Source: a virus
DNA length: 64,000 nt
Reading direction: 5' to 3' (one strand)
Virus record (IMG/VR): IMGVR_UViG_3300037112_000094
Span: 1-64,000 of that record
Shown here: positions 25,710 through 33,582 of the stretch, one piece after another
How positions within the stretch are numbered: position 1 is the first letter of the stretch
How the letters are laid out: every line of letters starts with the position of its first letter
The notes under the pieces: generated by a model
What the model saw: only the letters and a program-made list of their open reading frames with translations
Told to the model about the DNA's origin: nothing
Databases searched by the model: none
Translations under genes and position numbers: made by a program

Positions 25710-26318
25710 ATGGGCAGCGAAGGCGGCAAGGCACGCAATGCGAATCTCACTCCCGAGCGGCGCAAGGAAATAGCCAGAGAAGCCGGAAAAGCGCGATGGG
25801 CTAAGGTCAAAGCTGAGCAAGCGCAAGCTGATCCACCGGCCCCAGCACCAGAGCAGGAACCAGCACCGATAGTAACCCCCAAAAAGCCGCGCAAAACACA
25901 GCCAAAAGAGTTCGGCAAGGCGCACAACTACGCGGAGAAGCGCCTCGCGATGGCCCTCAAAGAGCGGGCTGAAGCCATGCAGCGTGTGGCGATGCTCAAC
26001 GTCGAGATTCCTTCGCTCGTCCAAGTAATCCGGGCGCTAGGCGGCACGGTGCATCCCCAAGCTCTCGTCGGCCCCACGCAGGGCTTCCCACCTCCGGATG
26101 GCGCGCAATTCGCCCAGCCACAGCCCATCTCCGAGCCGGTGCCGCTGCCGCCAGACGGAATCGATCAGGCGCTCTACCGGACCAACGCCGTGCCCATTCC
26201 GGGAATTTCAGGCCCGCCCGTGCCGCTGGTCCCGAACACGGCGGTCGGCGGAGCCATGGACCTCGACTACGTTCCGAGCGATGAGCCGCAGAGGCAGACA
26301 AAGGATGGTTGGCGATGA
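25710..26318 (+). CDS. Hypothetical protein with KARxxxLTPERRKEIA motif
   Basis: About 202 residues. The N-terminal GSEGGKARNANLTPERRKEI then AREAGKARW is a motif common in phage and plasmid proteins, probably a short helical DNA-binding element. A Pro/Ala/Gln-rich linker follows, then a helical segment (KRLAMALKERAEAMQRVAML) and a Pro-rich tail. ATG 25710 follows GAGGGAAAAC; an ATG at 25689 is possible. Function unknown. Confidence 0.7.
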   Translation: MGSEGGKARNANLTPERRKEIAREAGKARWAKVKAEQAQADPPAPAPEQEPAPIVTPKKPRKTQPKEFGKAHNYAEKRLAMALKERAEAMQRVAMLNVEIPSLVQVIRALGGTVHPQALVGPTQGFPPPDGAQFAQPQPISEPVPLPPDGIDQALYRTNAVPIPGISGPPVPLVPNTAVGGAMDLDYVPSDEPQRQTKDGWR

Positions 26319-26518
26319 GCTATCACGACCTGAGCGAATGCACCTTGACGCCAGATGAACGTCTGGATGAGGCCAATCGAATCATCGAGATGCTCGAAGG
26401 CTTTGAATCCGAGATTCGCCCCAACGAGAAAGACATGATGGCGAAGGTTGAGGCTTTCGGCAACTGCTCCGTCAAGCAACTTTTCTGGCTGCGCGACATA
26501 AAAGACAGGGTTTTATGA
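26315..26518 (+). CDS. Small hypothetical protein
   Basis: A 67-residue, acidic, helical protein (MSYHDLSECTLTPDERLDEA...) starting at ATG 26315 with an ATGA overlap. The segment VEAFGNCSVKQLFWLRDIKDR resembles short zinc-less helical modules of phage proteins. It overlaps the next, frame-disrupted gene by 4 bp. No family is recognised. Confidence 0.7.
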   Translation: MSYHDLSECTLTPDERLDEANRIIEMLEGFESEIRPNEKDMMAKVEAFGNCSVKQLFWLRDIKDRVL

Positions 26519-26726
26519 GCGAAGACGAGGTTCGTGTCGATATTTCGTTCTACCGGGATCAGAATGGAGACCTGCGCGAGCGCCGCCGCGCGAACTTAGT
26601 GAGGAAGAGGCGCGTAAAATGCTTGAAGCTGGAGTCACCTATTGGCGCTTGATGTTCGCCGCGCTTGAGAAGGCCAAAGGGAGCTATCCAGAGGTGGATA
26701 AACTGGACACGGGCACAAAGCCGTAG
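26515..26726 (+). pseudogene. Frame-disrupted small gene
   Basis: ATG 26515 opens MSEDEVRVDISFYRDQNG with a basic continuation. A coherent second part, LSEEEARKMLEAGVTYWRLM and FAALEKAKGSYPEVDK, lies in another frame and ends at TAG 26726. Together they read as one protein of about 70 residues split by a single-base shift near 26595. Frame 1 alone stops at 26652. A sequencing error, true decay or frameshifting cannot be told apart here. Confidence 0.6.
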
Positions 26727-27625
26727 CGCCCGCTGGGCTGGTTCCCCGAGTGGCAATTTGAGCGAAAACCGCACGGTTGGGGCCAATCACAGGTCGATAG
26801 CTGTTGATCCGGAAGTTCCTTCGTAGCCCATATTTCATCCAGCCTTCGCGCGGCGAGATCGAGGATTCTTTGTCGCGCCACCTTTTCTGGGACAGGAAGA
26901 TCAACTACAAGGAGCGCGTCCTGTAAAACTGAGTCGTCAAGCATGGCTTGCAACCAATCTTGGGTGCTAAACTCGCCATGATCCTCACGCCAAATTTGTC
27001 CCCAAGTGCTTTTGAAGCCTTCGCTTACGTTGTTTCTCCTTCTAAATCTTATCTGCCTGTTCACGGGATGACTGTAGGCTTTGGACCAGCAGCTATGGAA
27101 TTTTCCATCTTTGTGCGCCCCTAAAAGAACCACGCCTATCTGAAGCGGGAGATTATGGACGCAGACGCTTCCGAGACTGCCCCAAGACCGGCAAAGGCTA
27201 TAATGCCGGTCATCGTTCCATGAGGAAGCGAAAACGATACGGCGTAGACGGGCTCCAGAGGGGTCTAGGAGCACGTCCGATGACCACGCGTGGCCGTTTC
27301 CTATCTCGACCGTCTCAGGCGGCTTCCACGGGGCATCTTTGCGCAGGACGGTGGCCACGGCTTCGGCTATGGCTGAGAGATGGACGATTTCGTCGTGAAT
27401 GTTTAATTGTTTGCTCACCAGTCCATGGTTGGCACCCAATGAGTAGAGCGCCTCACCAGCCGCCAGACCCCAATCTTTCTTCGTTGGCTCCGTCAGACCG
27501 GTACGGACGCCGATCTGGAGCATCTGGGTCGCGGTGAGCTTCGTAGATTCCCACTCTCGCATCCAGAAGGCTTTGCGGCGGCACTCCTCGAAAGCGGTAA
27601 GGAGTTCGTCCGTCCCGGCGCTCAT
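26684..27625 (-). CDS. RecB/Cas4-like protein with Cys cluster
   Basis: A 313-residue protein. N-terminal LLTAFEECRRKAFWMREW and C-terminal CDWPQPCGFRSNCHSG (residues about 280-296) together give the four Cys of a Cas4/RecB-type 4Fe-4S cluster. The middle WSSDVLLDPSGARLRRIVF resembles the PD-(D/E)XK strand pair, but the expected E/D-x-K after the second strand is not evident, so catalytic activity is doubtful. It overlaps the HNH-AP2 gene by 4 bp upstream and the plus-strand gene at its 3' end. Confidence 0.6.
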   Translation of the reverse strand: MSAGTDELLTAFEECRRKAFWMREWESTKLTATQMLQIGVRTGLTEPTKKDWGLAAGEALYSLGANHGLVSKQLNIHDEIVHLSAIAEAVATVLRKDAPWKPPETVEIGNGHAWSSDVLLDPSGARLRRIVFASSWNDDRHYSLCRSWGSLGSVCVHNLPLQIGVVLLGAHKDGKFHSCWSKAYSHPVNRQIRFRRRNNVSEGFKSTWGQIWREDHGEFSTQDWLQAMLDDSVLQDALLVVDLPVPEKVARQRILDLAARRLDEIWATKELPDQQLSTCDWPQPCGFRSNCHSGNQPSGRYGFVPVSSLSTSG

Positions 27626-28362
27626 TCTGTTCTCCCGTACTCGCCGTGGTAAACCCTCGACGCTTTACAGTAGGCCCGATGAGCCGCTTCTGGAGTCTCA
27701 AAATGCCCTAAAGAGGTAAGTTTGCCGTGAATTGTAATGCGGGCTCTGAATCGTCCAGTATGTTTGTCTACGCCGACACCTTTGAAACCGCTCACGCAAT
27801 CCTTGCGTACCCCGCAATTGAGCTTGCTCTGACGATGCGTAACGATTCTAAGATTTCCGCGCCCTCTAATCCTGCGCCGATTATCGAGCGTATTCCCATT
27901 TTCATGATCGACAACTCGCAAATCTTTCCGAGTGAGTCCAAGGATGAACCTGTGCATCCTAATTGTTTCCTGCTTTTTCCATTTTTCACGGTGGGTTCTG
28001 ATCGCGTAGAAACACTCATCCGCGCTGCTCCAAGCGGCCTGCCACCTCCACCTTGTTAGCCATTTATGGTCACGTTCGCATACGACTGCATACATGCCGA
28101 AGGTTAGGCCAATCAACTTGCAATATACGCCATCAATTTTGAAGGGTTTTGCGTCATTGAAATCGATTCGCTTGTGTGCTTGCGAGTGACCACTGATCCA
28201 CATTTTGGGCATTCCATTTACATGCCCACGTTTTGTGCTGGATTGTCGCGCGACAGCCGTCCTTATTCCGCATCCGCAGTGGCAATAGCCTAGCGGAACG
28301 TCGCAGTTTGGATCGCGGCAAATACAAAGATTTGGTGCTAATGTGAAACTATGGGCTGGCAT
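27622..28362 (-). CDS. HNH-AP2 homing endonuclease
   Basis: A 246-residue protein starting at ATG 28362 behind AAGGAGGACGAT. The N-terminal Cys-rich segment (CICRDPNCDVPLGYCHCGCG) precedes a region with an HNH core (IRMHRFILGLTR, VVDHENGNTLDNRR, NLRIVTHRQS). The C-terminal AP2 DNA-binding domain follows (GFKGVGVDKHTGRFRARI and LGHFETPEAAHRAYCKA). This is a typical phage homing endonuclease. It is coupled to the RecB-like gene. Confidence 0.92.
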   Translation of the reverse strand: MPAHSFTLAPNLCICRDPNCDVPLGYCHCGCGIRTAVARQSSTKRGHVNGMPKMWISGHSQAHKRIDFNDAKPFKIDGVYCKLIGLTFGMYAVVCERDHKWLTRWRWQAAWSSADECFYAIRTHREKWKKQETIRMHRFILGLTRKDLRVVDHENGNTLDNRRRIRGRGNLRIVTHRQSKLNCGVRKDCVSGFKGVGVDKHTGRFRARITIHGKLTSLGHFETPEAAHRAYCKASRVYHGEYGRTE

Positions 28363-28426
28363 ATCGTCCTCCTTCGACGATTGGGCCGCAAGGCCGGTGC
28401 TCAAACACCGCTGGCCCTACTATAGC

Positions 28427-28666
28427 TCACTCTTCCTCGTCGTCCTCTTCCGGCTCCGCGTTCTTCTCTTCTTCCGGCTCTTCGCCATCTTTCTCGCGTT
28501 CGTCGTTGATCGCTTGAGCAACTTCCTCTGCTGGATAGTCCAACACGAGCCCCTCCTCCCCGGATTGACCGGTAAGCCACAACGCACAGCTTTTTTCGTC
28601 GATTTTCTTGATGGCGGTTACCGCCCAGATGTCCAGCCAAAGTTCGTCGAGAATCTGAATCAGCAT
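28427..28666 (-). CDS. Small acidic-tailed protein
   Basis: A 79-residue protein. The N-terminal half (ILDELWLDIWAVTAIKKIDE, CALWLTG) looks like a small beta domain. The C-terminal 25 residues are almost all Glu/Asp. It starts 17 bp after the stop of the giant polyvalent gene, without a clear SD, so it is probably translated by re-initiation. No family is recognised. Confidence 0.65.
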   Translation of the reverse strand: MLIQILDELWLDIWAVTAIKKIDEKSCALWLTGQSGEEGLVLDYPAEEVAQAINDEREKDGEEPEEEKNAEPEEDDEEE

Positions 28667-28682
28667 GGCTTCAATTTACCAC

Positions 28683-31600
28683 CTATTGTCCAAACTGTTG
28701 TCCGGGTTTCACCGAGCCAAAGCCGTGGAACTTCATCCACGCCCTTCCCATCGGAGTTTCGCCATCGGGAAACTTCTCAGCGTAGAACTTGCCGAATTCC
28801 TTGTTAGCCGCAGGCGTCGAATCGTGCATATGCTTCGTTGCCCACTCCGTCGCCTTCTGTGACAGGTCTGTTGGCGGCTTCAGCTTCTCCGCCGCCCTCT
28901 TCACGCTCTTGAGGATGTTGGGGTTCGAAGGATCGTGTGCGCCCTCATTTTTTACAGATTTTATCTGCTCGGGGTAAAAGGCGATATACGAGTCGGTGCC
29001 TTTGTCTTCAAACTCGTTCCGATAAACAATGCCGTCATAGCCTTCGCGCTTTGCTTTCGCAACAGCAGGAGCCCAATCGTCTTCCTGATCCTTTACGCGT
29101 TTTGGATTTTGAATTGAAAGATATGCTTCCGTGAGAGGCATATCTTCGTCAACTTCTTGCTCGGTTGCGCGTTGCTCAAGATCGCGTCTCGCTGCAGCCT
29201 CCGTTTCAAACCCCTCTTCGTCAAAGTCGTAAGATTCCTCACTCCCCGACGACCATCCCCATACCATCTTTCCGTCTTCGTTTTCGTATTGTTCGACCTT
29301 GCCCTCACGGATAAAGTCATCGACAAGCTTCCCGCCGTTCCTCGACTGAGCCGCATCTCGTGTTCCAAAATGAAATCCGTTTTCTCCGATGTCCGGAACG
29401 GGGTCCTCTTTTTCGTCGAACCATCCGGAGTGGAACACGGGCTTAGGCTTCCCACTTTCGTCGGTCACCTTCGATTCTTTGAACCACGTCTTGAATTCGG
29501 GAGTATCCGTCCTCGCAGCGGCAGGTTGCAGAGCCTCAGCTTCGCGCTTGACCTTTTCTAGGCCGACTCCTTCCGCTCCTCCGCGTTGCGCTGGCGGGCC
29601 AGTTCCCTCAGCCCCTTGAGGCCGTCCTTTTTGTACGCCTCCCATGCCTCTCGCATTTTCTTGGACTCCGGGGAATCGGTCTGTGGTCGAGAAGTAGACA
29701 TTTTTCACTTCCTTTGCTAATGCGGTGATGTGGAGAAGCTCGTTGAGCGCCTTGTCTCCGTGCTCTGCTTCGACAGCGTGGAAATACTGAAAGAGATATG
29801 CGGCCCACTCGTCGTCCGTCAAGCCCAAACTTCTTGGGGACTCAGAAAGCATCTTGGAAGACGCTTCAAGGACACGCCTGCGGTTCATCACTTCACTTCC
29901 GTCGTTCTTGATCTCTGGATAGTTGGTGCCGAGATAATCGCTCATCGTCTTCGGCATCGCGACGTTCAAATTCGCAAAGTGTTCCGGAGAAAGATGGTTT
30001 CCTGCTGCGTCCGCGAATCGCCTTTGCCAGCCATGGTTCAATTCCTCGCGCAATGTGGCGAGCGCCTCACTCAGACTCTCTCCCTTCCTCGGCATCATAG
30101 AGATTGTCAGGCCATTCTTGTCCATGCCCCTGAGCATCATCTGCGTCAGTTCGCCGTGGAGCAGTGGCTTCAGCAACGCGAGATTGTTTGTGATCGCCTT
30201 GATGTCTGAAACATCGAGCGAGAGTCCGCTGAGGCCGTAATTCTTCGGCGGCGGTCCACCCATCAAACCGTGGTAGAGAGCCTTAAGTCCGCCACGGTTC
30301 AGGTAGAGAACTCTGTTTCCATCGGGAAGCTTGCGAATCTCGCCGATTTCTTTGTTCTTCAGTTCCCCAATGCGTTGGGCGATCTCCTTGTACCGCTCAA
30401 GAGAGGGAGCCGCCTTCTGTGCCCACGCCTTATATTCAGCACCCCACTTCTCAATCTGCTCCGGCGTGCTTGTGGAGACAGGGTCCGCTGGCGGTGGAAT
30501 CTGATCAAGCATACGTTGCACTTCGTAGAGCGCCATTTCCTCTCTGGCGATCTCGACTTCGCTTGCGGGCTGCGGTTTGTAGAGCAGCTTGAACAACGCG
30601 AACGGCCTGTTATTTTTATCTTCGACGGATTCAGTTGGACCATTTTTCGCTATGATCTGTCCATGCCTGTTCAAAGATTCTGCGAGTTGTGCGGGGCTGA
30701 GTTCTGGAGATACCCGAGCCAGATCAACGCCGCCAAGAATTGGGGCCGATGGTGCTCCGTTTCCTGCGCCCAACTCGCCATTTCCCAAGACCCCGCCGCC
30801 AAGGCCAAGATCGCCGCTAAGATCAGTGCTGCTAACAAAGGGCGCAAAAGCCCCAAGGACGCTAGGGTTCGCCTTAACTGCGCGAACTGCGGCCAAGAAT
30901 TCCTTGTCTCTACCTGTAGGATTCGGAGGAAGTACCCCATCAAGTGCTGCTCTAAAGCGTGTGCCAGCCAATTGAAGAGCACTCGAAAGCCCTCTGGCTA
31001 CCGTCGCTCGGTCATCGACGGGAAGAGCGTTGCTGACCACATCATACTGGCTAAAAAGTTGTTTGGTAGTGAAGCCGTTCTTGGCAAGCACATCCACCAC
31101 ATCGACGGGGATCGACTGAATAACGATCCTAGAAACCTTATTGTTCTTACCGAGCGCCAGCATCGCAGTGTTCACAACTTCCAGTGGATGAATGGAATCC
31201 TGCTTACCGCCAATGACATGTTGCGTTTCTTCCCTGATGCCCTCTGGTGTGGCGCTCCGAATTTTCCCGCCGCCTAATTGCGGAAGAACTTGTTTTGTAA
31301 CGTCGATAGCGTGGTATCCATTCTCGTCCTTGCCGATCTTGAAAATGCGAGTGACCGCATCGAGCGAAGTTGGCTTGTTAGTTGCTATTTCCCCAGCGCC
31401 ATGTCCTGAAGTTTCTGGGACTTTCGATGCATCTAATTCAATCACATAGCCCCCGTCGTGAACGTAGCTCGTCGCGACATTCGGACGATCAGAGAAAAAT
31501 GTCAACCCTTGATGTCCGCTCTTTCCTAAGCGCGATGCCGTTTCAGAAGTGGAGGCTATGCTCTTCGACGCGAGTATATTTCCAAGTTCTTCTTCGCCAT

Positions 31601-32573
31601 TCGTGCCGCGATAGAGACGGTCCGGTGATTTGTTGGCGGAGAACACTACTTCCGCTGTTGACAAATCTGGTTCCTTGAACGAAGGCCGCTTTACCTCCGC
31701 TTCCTTCGGGCCGATTGTTTTCGGTGCAACCGCAAGCTTGTTTGCCTCAGCCTTCACTTCCGGCAGCGACGGAGGCTCGGCTCTCTTCATCTTCGCCATC
31801 GCGTCAACAACCGATCTGACTCCGGTCGATTGCGGAACGATTTCATGCTCTCCGGCGCGCTCAAACTCACCTTCGATGGTCTTCGGTCCCTCTGGGAAAA
31901 GCGCGCTTGTGTCGACCGCCGTTCCACGCACGGCGTGCGAGCCCGCGAGACCAGCCACTCCCAAACCGAGCAGCGATTGCGTAATGTACTGAGCCGCTTC
32001 TTTGTTCTTCCCTTCCTTAAAATCCTTTTCCGCTTCCTTCGCGTCGCGATACGATCCCCTCATGGCCTGCGTCGCGAAGAAGGCGCTCAGGAGCTTCGAT
32101 TCCGGAGCCGTGAGCATCAGCATGAGGTTCGCTGGCGTCAGCAGTCCCTCTGCAAAATTATGCGCGCCCATCATCGCGCCGCCAGTCAGCGGGAATGCTT
32201 TGTCGAACGCCTCGTTGGCTTTTCTGTTGCGCTCGTTGATTTCGGCTTCGGCTGGAGTGACGCCACCCGGAAATCCGAGCATCAGGTTGAATGCTTTGTT
32301 GATCCTGTCAGCCGTTTGTGGGATCGGCTGCGTAAGCCAATCCGGGATGGCGGAGCCTACAGGTTGCGCCGGGGCCAACTGGCGCGCGTGCTCCGACTCT
32401 TCCGTCATCACGCCAGCGGAAGATGGCAACGGAGACTGGCTCAGAGATTTGTCTTTTGTCGGCTTCGATTGCTTGAATTTTTTGATGACCGCAGCAACGT
32501 CTTCGTCGGGCAGAGTGGCCGGAAAGGCGATGATCGAATCGTCCACCTTGACGAGTTTGTGTTGTGCAGGCAC
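28683..32573 (-). CDS. Giant polyvalent protein with ART-like domains
   Basis: A protein of about 1296 residues. An N-terminal hydrophobic region (MLGFPGG..., LLMLTAPESK) precedes an ADP-ribosyltransferase-like domain (LYRGTNGEEELGNILAS... LTFFSDRPNVATSYV). A middle segment has LREELNHGWQRRF, reminiscent of the zincin-like motif of polyvalent proteins. The C-terminal second ART-like domain has TPEFKTWFKESKV, FHSGWF, FHFGT and GYDGIVYRNEF. Such proteins are often packaged and injected to modify host targets. GTG 32573 lies 6 nt after TATAAT with no SD. An HNH gene lies antisense inside it. Confidence 0.75.
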   Translation of the reverse strand: MPAQHKLVKVDDSIIAFPATLPDEDVAAVIKKFKQSKPTKDKSLSQSPLPSSAGVMTEESEHARQLAPAQPVGSAIPDWLTQPIPQTADRINKAFNLMLGFPGGVTPAEAEINERNRKANEAFDKAFPLTGGAMMGAHNFAEGLLTPANLMLMLTAPESKLLSAFFATQAMRGSYRDAKEAEKDFKEGKNKEAAQYITQSLLGLGVAGLAGSHAVRGTAVDTSALFPEGPKTIEGEFERAGEHEIVPQSTGVRSVVDAMAKMKRAEPPSLPEVKAEANKLAVAPKTIGPKEAEVKRPSFKEPDLSTAEVVFSANKSPDRLYRGTNGEEELGNILASKSIASTSETASRLGKSGHQGLTFFSDRPNVATSYVHDGGYVIELDASKVPETSGHGAGEIATNKPTSLDAVTRIFKIGKDENGYHAIDVTKQVLPQLGGGKIRSATPEGIREETQHVIGGKQDSIHPLEVVNTAMLALGKNNKVSRIVIQSIPVDVVDVLAKNGFTTKQLFSQYDVVSNALPVDDRATVARGLSSALQLAGTRFRAALDGVLPPNPTGRDKEFLAAVRAVKANPSVLGAFAPFVSSTDLSGDLGLGGGVLGNGELGAGNGAPSAPILGGVDLARVSPELSPAQLAESLNRHGQIIAKNGPTESVEDKNNRPFALFKLLYKPQPASEVEIAREEMALYEVQRMLDQIPPPADPVSTSTPEQIEKWGAEYKAWAQKAAPSLERYKEIAQRIGELKNKEIGEIRKLPDGNRVLYLNRGGLKALYHGLMGGPPPKNYGLSGLSLDVSDIKAITNNLALLKPLLHGELTQMMLRGMDKNGLTISMMPRKGESLSEALATLREELNHGWQRRFADAAGNHLSPEHFANLNVAMPKTMSDYLGTNYPEIKNDGSEVMNRRRVLEASSKMLSESPRSLGLTDDEWAAYLFQYFHAVEAEHGDKALNELLHITALAKEVKNVYFSTTDRFPGVQENARGMGGVQKGRPQGAEGTGPPAQRGGAEGVGLEKVKREAEALQPAAARTDTPEFKTWFKESKVTDESGKPKPVFHSGWFDEKEDPVPDIGENGFHFGTRDAAQSRNGGKLVDDFIREGKVEQYENEDGKMVWGWSSGSEESYDFDEEGFETEAAARRDLEQRATEQEVDEDMPLTEAYLSIQNPKRVKDQEDDWAPAVAKAKREGYDGIVYRNEFEDKGTDSYIAFYPEQIKSVKNEGAHDPSNPNILKSVKRAAEKLKPPTDLSQKATEWATKHMHDSTPAANKEFGKFYAEKFPDGETPMGRAWMKFHGFGSVKPGQQFGQ
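30663..31277 (+). CDS. HNH endonuclease antisense inside the polyvalent gene
   Basis: A 204-residue protein. Two Cys-pair zinc modules (CELCGAEFWRYPS, CANCGQEFLV) are followed by SRDA-free basic sequence and an HNH core HIHHIDGDRLNNDPRNLIVL plus TERQHRSVHNFQ. TATGAT at 30651-30656 lies 6 nt before ATG 30663. The whole gene lies on the strand opposite the polyvalent gene, whose frame stays open across it. It looks like an inserted homing gene. Confidence 0.85.
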   Translation: MPVQRFCELCGAEFWRYPSQINAAKNWGRWCSVSCAQLAISQDPAAKAKIAAKISAANKGRKSPKDARVRLNCANCGQEFLVSTCRIRRKYPIKCCSKACASQLKSTRKPSGYRRSVIDGKSVADHIILAKKLFGSEAVLGKHIHHIDGDRLNNDPRNLIVLTERQHRSVHNFQWMNGILLTANDMLRFFPDALWCGAPNFPAA

Positions 32574-32579
32574 GGCACG

Positions 32580-32585
32580 ATTATA
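32580..32585 (-). promoter_or_regulatory. -10 box of the polyvalent gene
   Basis: TATAAT is followed by 6 nt and GTG 32573. It fits the leaderless pattern seen elsewhere in the window. No strong -35 is visible. Confidence 0.45.
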
Positions 32586-32670
32586 GACGAAATTCAACGA
32601 TTTACGGAGTATAATCGGGGCGTCAGGTGTTTGCGCACCCGGCTCACGCCAACCGGAAAAGAGGTTTCCG

Positions 32671-33582
32671 ATGACACCCCACGAAGAAAATATACCAGAA
32701 AGCATAAAGCGGGTTTGCTGCAAATGCCGTATCCCGAAAATACTGGAGGAATTCCATGTTGATCGAGGAGAGCCGCATGGGCGAAAGTATAAATGCAAAA
32801 TATGCACGTACTCTGACAAGAAAGCAAGCTACAGAGAGAAGCATCCGAAACGCGAGATCGTCAGACCAGAATCAAAAATATGCTCTTCTTGCACCTGCTC
32901 ATTTAATGGGGTGCCTCAGCCGTTGGGCAACTATTCAAGATCAAAAAGCGGCCTCTACGGTCGTGCCTCGCGATGTAAGCAATGCGGGCGATCCTATCAG
33001 CAGAGGCAGTATGAGAAAGACGCCGATCACGTCAAGGAGATAAAAAGGAAATCAGAAAATAAAAATAGGGGACATAAGCGATTATGGCTGCTGAAAAAAT
33101 TGGAGGAAGACCCCGAATACAGAAAGCGTATATGTTCAAACTCTTATCTCAGAAATAAGGGGGCGATAGCCTCTAAAGCAAGGAGTAAAAGAATGAATAA
33201 TCAAGATGTTGCAACATGGGACAGAAAAAACAGACTGAAAAGTCGTGGAGTAGATTTAGAGTGGTACGAAAAGACCCTCGCCGCTCAAGGTGGAGTGTGC
33301 GCTATTTGCGGGTCGCCTGACAGTAGGTATCCAACCGGAAGATTTTCTATCGACCACGATCATAATTGCTGTAAACCCGGTCGGTCATGCGACAAATGCC
33401 GCCGTGGTTTGCTTTGTGTACTTTGCAATACGTGGATTGAGAGATTTGAGAAATACCCGAAGCTCGCGAGACGCGCGCTTGCATATCTAAACAGGCACAA
33501 GCGTTGCAGAGAAGATGATCTAGCAGACTTGCCGCTGTTTGAAGATCAAACGGGTATTATTCTCCCAAGCTCTTCGCTGTAG
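32671..33582 (+). CDS. Endonuclease VII-like recombination nuclease
   Basis: A 303-residue protein. The N-terminal half has two zinc ribbons (CCKCRIPK...CKIC; CSSCTCSF...CKQC). The C-terminal domain LEWYEKTLAAQGGVCAICGSP, FSIDHDH, RRGLLCVLCNTWIERFE is the Recombination_7 fold of T4 gp49, which cuts Holliday junctions and branched DNA. GAGGTTTCCG precedes ATG 32671. It lies between two minus-strand virion genes and overlaps the 3' end of one by 37 bp, so it may be a mobile copy and not a packaging nuclease. Confidence 0.9.
   Translation: MTPHEENIPESIKRVCCKCRIPKILEEFHVDRGEPHGRKYKCKICTYSDKKASYREKHPKREIVRPESKICSSCTCSFNGVPQPLGNYSRSKSGLYGRASRCKQCGRSYQQRQYEKDADHVKEIKRKSENKNRGHKRLWLLKKLEEDPEYRKRICSNSYLRNKGAIASKARSKRMNNQDVATWDRKNRLKSRGVDLEWYEKTLAAQGGVCAICGSPDSRYPTGRFSIDHDHNCCKPGRSCDKCRRGLLCVLCNTWIERFEKYPKLARRALAYLNRHKRCREDDLADLPLFEDQTGIILPSSSL

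Noticed and set aside
26640-26730. Programmed frameshift in the small gene at 26515
   Set aside because: No slippery heptamer followed by a stem or pseudoknot is evident; damage or sequence error is simpler.
32574-32819. N-terminal extension of the polyvalent protein to 32819
   Set aside because: It would overlap the endonuclease VII gene on the other strand, and the promoter-like TATAAT lies just before GTG 32573.
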